Part shown: in pieces, positions 45,565 through 56,368 of the stretch
Position numbering within the stretch: the first letter of the stretch is position 1
How the letters are laid out: each line of letters starts with the position of its first letter
Assembly (NCBI GenBank): GCA_016490735.1
Contig: JAEMWC010000374.1
Coordinates: 577,501 to 641,500 of the forward strand
DNA length: 64,000 nt
Direction: 5' to 3'
Source: Pachyseris speciosa
Lineage: Eukaryota; Cnidaria; Anthozoa; Scleractinia; Pachyseridae
The notes under the pieces: generated by a model
Databases searched by the model: none
The model's input: the letters and a program-made list of their open reading frames with translations, nothing else
What the model was told of the DNA's origin: nothing
Program-made: the position numbers and the translations under genes

Positions 45565-47272
45565 CTGACGCGCAAATCAAATTAATCTCTCGGGGTTTAA
45601 AATTCATTCCCATGAACACACCGAACAAACATAAAATCCGACGGCAACTATTGCAGGATTTTGAACACTTTGCAAGGCGAATGTGCCTTAAATATATGTT
45701 CCATGGACATATAAAAAATCCACCCTTTCTGCGTTAAATCTGACTGGAAACCTCCAGTTCAACCATCAGTCGCCCTGGAGAGCTACTTGGAAGAGGTAAA
45801 GTTACAACTTGCTGAAATACACATTACAAAGCCTAAACAAAACTTGTCACGCAATGAAAGGAAAGCATTAAATGAATTTTAAAAAACAAAACCACCACAA
45901 GGGACAAGGGAAGCACTACTGTTGTCATGAATAAGACTGACAAGATAAGGGAGGGTCAAACTCAATCAACGACGAAAATAACCTCAGACCTCTCACTGAG
46001 CCCATGGTGAAAGAAACGCAAAGCAAGATCTCGCGCCTAATTACAAATTTACACCGTGAAAAACACATCGACGACATGACGAAAAAATGGCTTTCACAAA
46101 CACCTTGCCCACCAAGAATACCAGAGTTCTACACTCTTACAAAAATTCACAAACCAACTCTTACAGGGAGACCAATCATCTCCGGCTGTGATGGGCCAAC
46201 AGAAAGAATTTCATCTTTTGTTGACACACTGCTTCAACCAATATCAAAGTCACAAAAGTCATACCTTAAAGACACAACTGACTTTATAAACTTTATCGAA
46301 AGCACAAAGGTTAAAAACCGCACATTCCTTGTATCGATGGACGTCACAAGTCTCTACACAAATATACCACAAAACGAGGGCATTGACAAAGTATGCAAAG
46401 CATATGATAACTTTTACAAAGACAGCCCTCCCATTCCGACACACTACCTGCGGGAAATGCTTAGGCTAATTCTAAAAGAAAATTCTTTCCAATTCAATGG
46501 GAAGCAATATCTTCAAATTCATGGGACAGCTATGGGAACGAAAATGGCTGTCTCCTTTGCCGACATATTTATGGCAAAGATTGAAACCGAAATCCTTAGC
46601 AAAACCGTTTTTAAACCTACAGTTTGGAAACGCTATATTGACGACATCTTTTCATTGTGGGACATAAGTAAACCCGACATTGAAACGTTCATCGAACAAG
46701 CAAATTCACATCACCCAAGTATCAAATTCACGGCCGATATCTCTGACACTGAGACTGTGTTCCTAGACACAGTTATATACAAAGGCAACAGACTCAAGGA
46801 ACAATCGACCCTTGATATAAGAACACATTTTAAGCCAACGGAAACCTTCCAGTACACACATTTCACCTCTTGCCAACCACCAAGTGTCAAAAATGGATTC
46901 GTAAAGGGCGAATGCTTAAGAATCCTTAGAACAAACTCCTCAAAAGCTACTTTTGAGGAGAACATTTTAAACCTCAAGAAACACTTGGCGGACAGAGGTT
47001 ACCCACGCAATCTAAGAGACAAAATCCTATCAGGAATAAAATTCACAGGAAGAGCTACAGCGCTTAAACAGAACAACAAAGAAAAGAAAGAAATCTTGCC
47101 TTTTGTAACACAATATCAACCATCAATATCCAATTTAAAAGAAGCTTTACTCAAAAAATGGCACCTCATACAAAATCAACCGCTACTTCGCCAGATATTC
47201 AAACAACCACCTATCCTTTCATACAAGAAAGGGAAATCCTTGAAGGATTTACTCGTTAGAGCAAAAACATAA
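45537..47272 (+). pseudogene. Penelope-type reverse transcriptase, N-terminal part frameshifted
   Basis: The N-terminal region begins NLSNEKLTDAQIKLISRGLK and runs to a stop at about 45738. Sequence to 46000 continues in shifted frames with stops (KSDWKPPVQPSVALESYLEE, then DKGSTTVVMNKTDK). From 46004 the frame is open to TAA at 47272 (422 residues). RT motifs include FYTLTKIHKP, GRPIISG, SMDVTSLYTNIP (motif A), TAMGTKMAVSFADIF (motif B) and the catalytic YIDDIFSLW (motif C). The C-terminal thumb region (RGYPRNL, then KGKSLKDLLVRAK) is also typical. The RT fingers-to-thumb core is intact while its N-terminus is broken. Confidence 0.9.
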
Positions 47273-47364
47273 AAGGTTACAATATATATTTCACGCCGGT
47301 AGGGATTGTGCGGCCTGTCACCCCTTACGTTATTGGTTTAAGTACATATCCTTTACTTTCCATC

Positions 47365-47670
47365 TTCAATTTCCCTTAAGCCATCCAATTCGAGCTCGAT
47401 TTCTCTTAATCGAGCTCGAATACAGGTATCTCCTCCTCCCCCCCCCCCGAAAATAGGGTATCTCACGCACACCGAGCTCGATTCTACTCGAGCTCGAGTG
47501 TAGTTTTCACTATCGAGCTCGATAGCTGAACTAGCTCGAATTGGGAATGAGCTCGAGTTTGTAGTAGTCGTGCTCGATATTTCGAGTGCGATTTCTATCT
47601 GAGCTCGAATAGGTACTCGAGCTCGATTGACATAAATCGAGCTCGGTTTCCCAGAATCAAAATGTGATCC
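47365..47670. repeat. CGAGCTCG repeat, copy 2 (core 47505-47670 plus long-variant left part)
   Basis: 47365-47470 matches 13780-13890 and 47505-47670 matches 44178-44350, so this copy joins both subtypes. A C10 tract lies near 47440. Confidence 0.85.
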
Positions 47671-47870
47671 AAAAGCATATCCTCTAAGCAAGCAAATATT
47701 TCAGCGAAATAATATCTGACCAATGACGTCTCCATCGGCCCATTTTTCATAAATTAACATGCATCAAACTCGACTGACGTATAATTGTGAAGACTGCTGT
47801 TCCTTCTTTGTTGTTGGCTAAATCGGTGACCGATAAGCGGGCATTACCGTCTGCAATGTGTGGTCAAGCG

Positions 47871-47937
47871 ATGGAGTTTTCTTGCGCCATTTACCGTCGA
47901 GTTGCATTTCTAACAGTGATACTTCATTCCGTGTTAG
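47871..47937 (+). CDS. Candidate first exon encoding a signal-peptide-like sequence, copy A
   Basis: The ATG at 47871 gives MEFSCAIYRR followed by the hydrophobic VAFLTVILHSVL, then one base before the donor GTGAGT at 47938. A short basic N-region and hydrophobic core fit a secretory signal or anchor. The next exon was not identified. The copy at 51356-51422 keeps the protein unchanged; the visible base change (TCC to TCA) is silent. Confidence 0.4.
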
Positions 47938-49110
47938 GTGAGTCTTGAGTGTATTCTTGGCGTGTTCATTGTTAAGCCTTATTCAAAACAAGCCTTACTT
48001 TAGTATCGGTCGATTCATTTGTGACTCGATTTGCAACAGACGTTTGCTACCATAAATTTACACGCAAACGCAAGCATTACCACCACATTCCTCATTTTTG
48101 TTTTCACTTCCCTTGAACACGGAAGTTGTAACAGCCGGTGATTCAACTTTGTTAGCAATTTTAGCTTGCAGTCCTTGGCTAGCAGCTTTCCTAAACTTTC
48201 TAGTGTATTCTACAGCTGTAGTTTACTCTGATGCTATAGTTTTACGTTCTTGCCGAAAGTGGAATACTTAAGAGCGGATGTCTGTAAATATCGACCATAG
48301 GTAGGAATTATAAAATTTTCGGAAAATCCGAAAAAATTCTGTGAACTACCCTAGGTATTCTATTAATGAAAATATAAATTTTACTTTCATCGGATGAATA
48401 TTTTGGTCATATGGATGGTGTCAGAAGTTCGGGCGCTTTATAACCTCTGCCAGATCGCTTTTTCGAGGCCCTAGACCGGGCTACGGAAAGAGCTCAATTT
48501 TGATCTAATTGAAATATTATTCGAGCCACAAAGCTTCTTATCACATTCAAGAGGTTTGAACACGCACTTTGAGTGGTCGTGCCGTTGAATTGATTGCGAC
48601 TAGAATATTTTACAGATTTTTAAATATTTACAAAATTTTGAGGATTTCGCGAGAGGAAAATTTTGTCGAAATTCGAAGGCCAAAAATCACACCCGGTACC
48701 TAATTTCAAACAACAAAAACCATTCTACATTAAAAAGCAATCTCGAAGCTTTCAAAATATGGTTTTGAAACTTTGGGCAACATGTGAAATGAATTTTTGG
48801 GAACGCGAAATTCACGGAGCACTTGAGTGAAATTTGACTCTTCTGACTTGACAGCTTTGAGGTTCGGCGCGACACAAATCAATACTCAAACAAATATTTC
48901 AGCCAAAATAAGTGTAATTTTAGCAATCTCAAGTCTTACAGTTATACATACATGCTTCATAGACATTGAATACAAAATTTACAACAATTTTCAGCCTGAA
49001 AAGAACTCATATCCCAGCTTTTAGGTACTAAACTTGCCTCGATCGCCAAATAAATGTGAACATGCACTGGGCTAAGTTCTTATCACTCAAAGCCAGTAGT
49101 TCAAAATCTA

Positions 49111-49803
49111 TAATAATAATAATTTACTAATTTATATAGCGCGTATTTACATATTCTGATCAATAGCGCTTTACAATCATATATTTAAGAGAAAACGAAA
49201 ATACATTACCATAAAAATAAAATAAAGTTATAGATTATAAAAATACTTCTTAAAAAGATAAGTTTTAAGTCGAGATTTAAAACTGTCAAGTGATGTTGCT
49301 TGACGAAGCTCCACGGGTAGGCCATTCCAGAGTTTCGGAGCTGCTGCTGAAAATGATCTTGCTCCCAATGTTGTAAGCATCTTTCCCTTGGGATGGTCCA
49401 ATAAGAGCTTACCAGTAGACCTAAGATTATATAATGAGTTCGATTTTATACTAATAAGATCGCTAAGATAAGTTGGCGCCAGGCCATAAATACATTTAAA
49501 AGTCAAAAGTAAAATCTTATAATCAATACGTAAAGAAACCGGCAGCCAGTGCAGCTCGTAAAGCGCCGGTGTAATGTGAGAAAACTTTCCGATGCCACAA
49601 ATAAGTCTTGCTGCTGCATTTTGTACACGCTGTAATTTAGCGATCTGCCCCTTTGGTAAGCCAAACAATAAACCATTACAATAATCAAGATGGCTGCTTA
49701 TAAAAGCATGAACCATGGTAATTAAAGAATCCCTCGATAGGTATTTCTTAATACGTCTCAAGTTATGTAAATGATAAAATGCCGCATTACAAGCCTTGTT
49801 TAT
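49111..49803 (-). mobile_element. 5'-truncated CR1/L2-type non-LTR retrotransposon
   Basis: On the minus strand, an RT C-terminal region (KACNAAFYHLHNLRRIKKYL, then HLDYCNGLLFGLP, LQRVQNAAARLI, LHWLPVSLRIDYKI, and GARSFSAAAPKLWNGLP) ends at 49228. It is followed by a roughly 110-bp 3' UTR with GCGCTATATAAATT and an ATT microsatellite tail. ATCTA flanks both sides (49106-49110, 49804-49808). The empty site is present in the sister copy at about 52800. Confidence 0.9.
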
Positions 49804-49969
49804 ATCTACACCAAATATCTATCCTGTGTAATATATAATCAGGTGCACGATATGTTTGTTTGTACCTTTTGTCCTTGTTCGTTTTCATTTCCGCAAATAC
49901 TATCAGCGAAAGGTGGAGGTGCTGTTGCGTGATTCGAGATTGTGTGGCATAACATAACAAATGGAGATC

Positions 49970-50132
49970 GAGTGGTTTTTCACTATCGAGCTCGATAGCT
50001 GAACTAGCTCGAATTGGGAGTGAGCTCGAGTTTGTAGTAGTCGTACTCGATATTTCGAGTGCGATTTCTATCTGAGCTCGAATAGGTACTCGAGCTCGAT
50101 TGACATAAATCGAGCTCGGTTTCCCAGAATCA
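49970..50132. repeat. CGAGCTCG repeat core, copy 3
   Basis: Same orientation as copies 1 and 2, ending TTTCCCAGAATCA directly against the PLE-tail hairpin. Confidence 0.9.
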
Positions 50133-50622
50133 CAATAAGATTCAGTATTGTCTTGGCAACTGCTTAGAATTATTGTCTGCCTGGTTAGTAATTGCAGTGT
50201 GCCAGGATTCCAGCGTTTTTCTTACGCGTGAATTGCCTCTGTCGATGACGCGTGCATTCTCAAAATCAATAGTATGGCCTTCGAGCCACGCATGGCTGGC
50301 AATATTGGAACCACTTTTAAAAACTTTGGTGTTTCGTATGTGTTCCTTTTTTCTAGTGTGTAGACATCGGAGAAACGGGTAGATGTTTATACACTAGAAA
50401 AAAGGAACACATACGAAACACCAAAGTTTTTAAAAGTGCTTCCAATGTTGCCAGCCATGCGTGGCTCGAAGGCCATACTATTGATTTTGAGAATGCACGC
50501 GTCATCGACAGAGGCAATTCACGCGTAAGAAAAACGCTGGAATCCTGGCACACTGCAATTACTAACCAGGCAGACAATAATTCTAAGCAGTTGCCAAGAC
50601 AATACTGAATCTTATTGTGATC
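50133..50622. mobile_element. Hairpin of two inverted Penelope-like GIY-YIG endonuclease tails
   Basis: The arms 50133-50365 and 50388-50622 are near-perfect reverse complements. Read on the plus strand, the right arm gives DIGETGRCLYTRKKEHIR, then SNVASHAWLEGHTIDFENAR and ESWHTAITNQADNN, with TGA near 50608. The IGETGR box and the HAWLEGH region belong to the C-terminal half of Penelope-type GIY-YIG nucleases. The catalytic GIY start is missing on both arms. 50623-50830 resembles a 3' UTR with TTTACACCTCACTTTTTAAA. Confidence 0.85.
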
Positions 50623-50936
50623 TTATCCATGTTATTAGCATTTCATTGTCACACTAGAATTTCTTCCTTTTGTATTATTGTATTTATCTATATCCGTTCG
50701 TTATTTTCTCACCTTTTTGTGCACATATATTTTTACCTCCGCTTTTTACACCTCACTTTTTAAAGTTTGCAGACTGGCAATCGAAAGCTCGTGTTTTTTT
50801 TTTAACTTTTAACCAGAGAGCGTCTTTTTAACTTTTCAATTATGCCCCCTGGTTACTCATCGATCTTTAAATTACATTTACATTTTATTTTTTACATGGT
50901 CTGTAATCGGAAAACAAAACAACACCGTCAAATTCG

Positions 50937-51142
50937 GTGTTCCGGGGTTTTTCGGTTGTTCCGGTGTTCCGGTGTTCCGGTGTTCCGGTGTTCCGGTGTT
51001 CCGGTGTTCCGGTGTACCGGGGTGTTCCGGTGTTCCGGGTGTTCCGGGGTGTTCCGGGGTGTTCCGGTGTTCCGGTGTTCCGGTGTTCTGGTGTTCCGGT
51101 GTTCTGGTGTTCTGGTGTTCCGGTGTTCTGGTGTTCCGGTGT
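50937..51142 (+). repeat. GTTCCGGT minisatellite, ~25 units
   Basis: 8-bp units with occasional GTTCTGGT, GTACCGGG and GTTCCGGGGT variants. All frames are open because the unit has no stop and 8 is not a multiple of 3, so no protein should be called. Confidence 0.95.
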
Positions 51143-51355
51143 TCCTGGTTTAAGTACATGCCGAATCAAAATTTGATCCGTTCGCATATCCTCTAAGCAA
51201 GCAAATAATATTTCAGCGAAACAATATCTGACCAATGACGTCAACCATCGGCCCATTTTTCATAAATTAACATGCATCAAACTCGACTGACGTATAATTG
51301 TGAAGAATCGGTGACCGATAAGCGGGCATTACCGTCTGCAATGTGTGGTCAAGCG

Positions 51356-51422
51356 ATGGAGTTTTCTTGCGCCATTTACCGTCGAGTTGCATTTCTAACA
51401 GTGATACTTCATTCAGTGTTAG
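51356..51422 (+). CDS. Candidate signal-peptide first exon, copy B
   Basis: Same peptide as at 47871 (MEFSCAIYRR plus hydrophobic core) and the same donor GTGAGT at 51423. The one visible base change (TCC to TCA in the Ser codon) is silent. No downstream exon was recognised. Confidence 0.4.
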
Positions 51423-51423
51423 G

Positions 51424-51920
51424 TGAGTCGTAAGTGTATCCTTGGTGCCGAGTCCACTCTAAAATCTGCCTTACTTTAGTATCGGTCGATTCATTTGTGA
51501 CTCGATTTGCAACAAACGTTTGCTACCTTAAATTTACACGCAAACGCAAGCATTACCACCACATTCCACATTTTTGTTTTCACTTCTCCTGAACACGGAA
51601 GTTGTAACAGCCGGTGATTCAACTTTCAGTTAGTGTTTTTTGTTAGAAATTTTAGCTTGCAGTCCTCGGTTATCAACTTGAGTGTATTCTTGGCGTGTTC
51701 ATTGTTAAGCCTTATTCAAAACAAGCCTTACTTTAGTATCGGTCGATTCATTTGTGACTCGATTTGCAACAGACGTTTGCTACCATAAATTTACAGGCAA
51801 ACGCAAGTATTACCACCACATTCCTCATTTTTGTTTTCACTTCCCTTGAACACGGAAGTTGTAACAGCCGGTGATTCAACTTTGTTAGCAATTTTAGCTT
51901 GCAGTCCTTGGCTAGCAGCT
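51424..51920. repeat. ~240-bp tandem duplication inside copy B
   Basis: CCTTACTTTAGTATCGGTCG through AGCTTGCAGTCCT occurs at 51470-51667 and again at 51727-51909. The second unit is closer to copy A than the first. Confidence 0.85.
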
Positions 51921-53036
51921 TTCCTAAACTTTCTAGTGTATTCCACAGCTGTAGTTTACTCTGATGCTATAGTTTTACGTTCTTGCCGAAAGTGGAATAC
52001 TTAAGAGCGGATGTCTGTAAATATCGACCATAGGTAGGAATTATAAAATTTTCGGAAAATCCGAAAAAATTCTGTGAACTACCCTAGATATTCTATTAAT
52101 GAAAATATAAATTTTACTTTCATCGGATGAATATTTTGGTCATATGGATGGTTCGGGCGCTTAGGCCCTAGACCGGGCTACGGAAAGAGCTCAATTTGGA
52201 TCTAATTGAAATATTATTCAAGCTACAAAGCTTCTTATCACATTCAAGAGGTTTGAACACGCATTTTGAGCGGTCGTGCCGTTGAATTGATTGCGACTAG
52301 AATATTTTACAGATTTTTAAATATTTACAAAATTTTGAGGATTTCGTGAGAGGAAAATTTTGTCGAAATTCGAAGGCCAAAAATCACACCCGGTACCGAA
52401 TTTCAAACAACAAAAACCACTCTACATTAAAAAGCAATCTCGAAGCTTTCAAAATATGTTTTTGAAACTTTGGGCAACATGTGAAATGAATTTTTGGGAA
52501 CGCGAAAATCACGGAGCACTTGAGTGAAATTTGACTCTTCTGACTTGACAGCTTTGAGGTTCGGCGCGACACAAATCAATACTCAAACAAATATTTCAGC
52601 CAAAATAAGTGTAATTTTAGCAATCTCAAGTCTTACAGTTATACATACATGCTTCATAGACATTGAATACAAAATTTACAACAATTTCAGCCGAAAAGAA
52701 CTCATATCCCAGCTTTTAGGTACTAAACTTGCCTCGATCGCCAAATAAATGTGAACATGCACTGGGCCAAGTTCTTATCACTCAAAGCCAATAGTTCAAA
52801 ATCTACACCAAATACCTATCCTGTGTAATATATAATCAGGTGCACGATATGTTTGTTTGTACCTTTTGTCCTTGTTCGTTTTTATTTCCGCAAATACTAT
52901 CAGCGAAAGGTGGAGGTGCTGTTGCGTGATTCGAGATTGTGTGGCATAACATAACAATTGGAGATCGAACCCAGGACCCGGGACACAGGCACTTCGTGTA
53001 CGTGAGCTTGTTAGGAAAAAATAAATTCTAGATTGA

Positions 53037-53041
53037 AAAAA

Positions 53042-53072
<31 letters not shown>

Positions 53073-53073
53073 A
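53037..53073. repeat. AAAT microsatellite
   Basis: About nine tandem AAAT units. Confidence 0.95.
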
Positions 53074-54764
53074 ATTGCAACTCACAATAGAACACTGATA
53101 ACCTGACCTCGGCAGACTTCCCCTGCTCACTTGTCTGGTGCCTTTTTCCTTGCAGTACAGTAGTCTTTATAGATCGTTTTCACCGTCACACAAAAAACCC
53201 GGCGTACAAGAATAAATTCCGAAACCGTTCTGTGAAAGAAGCCAAGAAAATGTATGCGACAAAAGACTAGCAAATGAACACACCGTTTCTGAGTTATCTG
53301 CCTAAACTTTTAATTTTCACGCAACTTTAAAGAGCTTTGTAATTGTATGCAGACACCATATACACTGAAGTAAGTACATGTACAAGTAAGGTACCCAAAG
53401 TTGACCAATACAGTGTACATTAACTTATGCGATAAAAGGGTTTTCTTTTTGTTTCTGAGCTACTATACATATTCATATTCGAATTCTTGAAATGTTTTAA
53501 CTGCTGAAAATCATAAGGGAAAACTATTTTTCAACCATACAGCTGACCTATCTTGGTCACGCACTATGAAAATTTTCGTTCTTTAAAAACTAAAGACGCT
53601 AAGGAACTGGAAACTCGAGAAAATATTTATTTGTAAGTTATTTTCAACCTGATATAAAAAAAACTCAGAAAACCTTGCTATTTTGATTTTAAAATTTGAT
53701 GACGTCGTGGTAGGAAAGTAAACCACGCCCTGACTCGTAGAACTGTAACTTTTGCCGACAGCGCCATCCGATACCAGAATCCTGGCGGTGCTTCGGGCAA
53801 ATCGACATTTCAAAGCTCGAGTCATGATGTTATAATATACCTGGAATAAAAATGAAAATAAACATAATGGGAACTGCAATTTATGTATATCGGGAGCGCA
53901 TGGGTATATTCATTGCCCGACTGAGGAAATATTGCAAGAATCGCTTAAGGGTAACACTTATCTTCTTTCCGGTGCAGCCGATGTCCGCGTTAGCATTCCA
54001 AGACGCGAGAGACAATAGCAAAATACATTCCAAAGGGTGTTTTTTTTTTATCATAGAGGGGAACAGATGCTTATTGCTTTGATAGGTGTTCGTTCATAGC
54101 ACGAATTTTGCCAGCAAAGGAAGTAAAGATAAAATTTATGGGCAAAATGTTATATCACACGATATATTTTCAGTCCCAAGTGTAGTCACAATCCTCAAGA
54201 CATGCTCAAGGATCCAGCCTTGTTTTGTTTCCAGCTCCTTTGGGAATGAATGCAAAGTGTGCTGGTTCCCTCAGCATGTTATCAAATGTATTTCTATTCG
54301 CAGGCTACCTTGTCTTACCGGGGACTACCGTAGAAGTACGAAGTCCCTTACTCTTAAATAGCAAAATAATCTCCATGAACAGCTCTCAGAATACAGAATA
54401 TCAGCCCCTTGAGCCTAAAAGTTGACCTTTTTTGAGAACTAAGTTCCGGCTGTATGTTGTGTAGAACTTGGGTATGGAGCTGAAGAAAGCATAAAACCGG
54501 GTCCGGTAAAAGATTTTTCTTCAATCCTACAGCGTATATCTTCATCTCAGTATGCTGTGGGGACTGGCCATTAATTATTTCAGAGGAAGAGCGCAAAAAA
54601 CCAAAATAAAATAAAACTGAATTTCTCGGGGAATGTGCATGGATATTCCTTATCTTGGCCAATCAGCAAGCACTTTATAATTCCTGATTGCTCTTTCACT
54701 TGATAAAATACCAAAAAGATCAGACTGGGAGCAAGGAAATCGCATGTAGAGTGTTATACATGAG
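53074..54764. other. No firm gene; one weak minus-strand exon candidate
   Basis: On the minus strand, a pyrimidine-rich tract with CAG near 53843 precedes an open stretch reading TRALKCRFARSTARILVSDG down to about 53690. No partner exon or family was recognised. Confidence 0.3.
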
Positions 54765-54781
54765 AATTTGGTTTATCAACG

Positions 54782-54812
<31 letters not shown>

Positions 54813-55040
54813 GGATTCGATTAGCTGACGTTTCGAGCGTTAGCCCTTCTTCGGAGCGAATCGAGGAATTGTGGGTTGTGTATGGTTTATATACAGAAAA
54901 TGGAGCTACGCTATTAAACCATACACAACCCACAATTCCTCGATTCGCTCCGACAAAGGGCTAACGCTCGAAAAGTCAGCTAATCGAATCCCTGTATGGT
55001 GGTCAATTTACATTATCAACTCCGTTGATAAACCAAATTT
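54765..55040. repeat. Inverted pair of degenerate Penelope-type hammerhead motifs
   Basis: Arms 54765-54890 and 54915-55040 are reverse complements with a few changes. Each holds the phrase GGGCTAACGCTCGAAA, followed by CGTCAGC in one arm and AGTCAGC in the other. This is the stem II/GAAA/GTC block of the hammerhead ribozymes known from Penelope-like elements. The CTGANGA core box reads CCGAAGA in the left arm (minus strand, 54824-54854) and CCGACAA in the right (plus strand, 54950-54980), so both look inactive. Confidence 0.7.
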
Positions 55041-55054
55041 TCGTGTTTCACTCC

Positions 55055-55094
<40 letters not shown>

Positions 55095-55963
55095 ACTTTA
55101 TTCATTTGTTATACATTAGCTCTAGCTTGCAGAAAAGCGTTATACGCTTTTGACACCCGTTGATTAATAAATCAAGTTTTGAGGCAATAGGTGAACCTAT
55201 TTATTTTTACCTGCCTTGCAACTCCGGTGCGCGCGTGCACAACACCATAGAACAGCTTATTAAACACGAGAGTAAAAAAAGGTGTGTCTCAACCTTACCA
55301 ACCCTCGCTAATATCAGCTCTGCTTCCGTGTTCAAACCACAGTTAGCAATACTGACTTGTAGGGTGTCTGTGAAGTGGAGCTCAATTGACCTATTGCAGT
55401 CTCTGATACGCATGTACTCAGTGTGCCCGGGTATTTGGTACTTGAACTGCACTTTCCCCCAACCAACGCTCCATATTCGCATGCTGTATCGTCCACATTA
55501 GCGAGCAGGTGTGTTCTAGCTGGCAATGAAGCTTTCTTATTTTCAATGCTAGAGAAAACTAAATGCCACAAAACTATGCTACCAAAATGTATGCCGCAAG
55601 CACAAGATTAGACTGTATTGGGACGTTGTTATTTGTGCACATGCTTTATATAATGAGATGTTAAAAAAGTATTGCACAACGTATTAGGTTATCTCCTCAT
55701 CTGACAGATAATCAGGACAAATAAAAGTGCTTAACTAAAACAAACAGACAAAAAGAACAAATTATGTACATTGCACCAGTGGATTGTTTGACACGTTCGA
55801 GGACCAGGAATCTGTAATCATGGTTCAACGGCAACGTATGAAAATTTGAGCTTCAGCTCATTCCATTGGCGCAACCATAACGTGTAGATCAGTGATCGAA
55901 TTTTTTTCACAACCCGGAAATAAAAACTGAAGTAGCCGGATCTCCTTGCGTTTCATGTTACGG
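55041..55963. other. No supported gene
   Basis: Overlapping minus-strand frames at 55207-55571 look somewhat protein-like, but splice sites are not convincing. Confidence 0.35.
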
Positions 55964-55971
55964 ACAGCACA

Positions 55972-56333
55972 TAGGCTTTTGTACATTATGCTAGCATTTT
56001 TTCGAGCATTTTAATGAGGCAAAAGCTTTGAGCATTATTCGAGCATTTTAATGGCATTTTCCCGGAAAATTAAATTTTTTTTCCGAGAAACTGAGAAAGG
56101 GTTTACCCTGGTTAAATATGTTATTGTTATTACTATTATTATGTAGAATGTAGCACAGGGATTTTCCCTGGGAAGACATATCCAGTCAAGTCTCATCCCT
56201 AGACCTCAGACTTCCAGCACTTTTCTGAGGATATCTGCCGATCCGAGGAATGCCGACTTTTGCATCGTCCTTGTTCGGTTTTTAATTCCTAGTTGCTCCA
56301 AGTGGCCTGCCAGCTTCTCTGACACTGAACCTA

Positions 56334-56368
<35 letters not shown>

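Larger units (their letters stand above)
44662..47340 (+). mobile_element. Penelope-like retroelement (ORF1 plus RT; no GIY-YIG in place)
   Basis: It begins near GGTCAACTCTTATCGAGAGG at 44665 and carries a lysine-rich upstream ORF and a Penelope-type RT, with CGAGCTCG repeats in direct orientation on both sides (44178-44350, 47505-47670). The GIY-YIG endonuclease normally found after the RT is absent; the sequence passes into CGAGCTCG repeat within 100 bp of the RT stop. Whether the repeats are pseudo-LTR-like ends of this element or an independent repeat is not settled. Confidence 0.85.
47671..49967. repeat. Duplicated segment, copy A (interrupted by CR1/L2 insertion)
   Basis: From GCATATCCTCTAAGCAAGCA to AACATAACAA it matches 51180-52968 closely, apart from the insertion 49111-49803 and small indels. 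An inverted third copy of its right-hand part lies at 57655-58568. Confidence 0.9.
51180..52968. repeat. Duplicated segment, copy B
   Basis: Partner of 47671-49967. It lacks the CR1/L2 insertion but has an extra internal tandem duplication (51424-51920). Confidence 0.9.

Noticed and set aside
50173..50577. Pair of similar 70-residue frames on opposite strands
   Set aside because: They are antisense shadows of the Penelope endonuclease tail in the two hairpin arms.
50842..51256. Six overlapping open frames of repeated Val-Pro-Val-Phe or Thr-Pro-Glu-His type on both strands
   Set aside because: They are produced by the 8-bp GTTCCGGT minisatellite, which has no stop in any frame. No start context or splice context supports them.
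55207..55571. Overlapping minus-strand frames with protein-like composition
   Set aside because: A donor-like GTAAG exists, but there is no acceptor or partner exon, and two frames compete.
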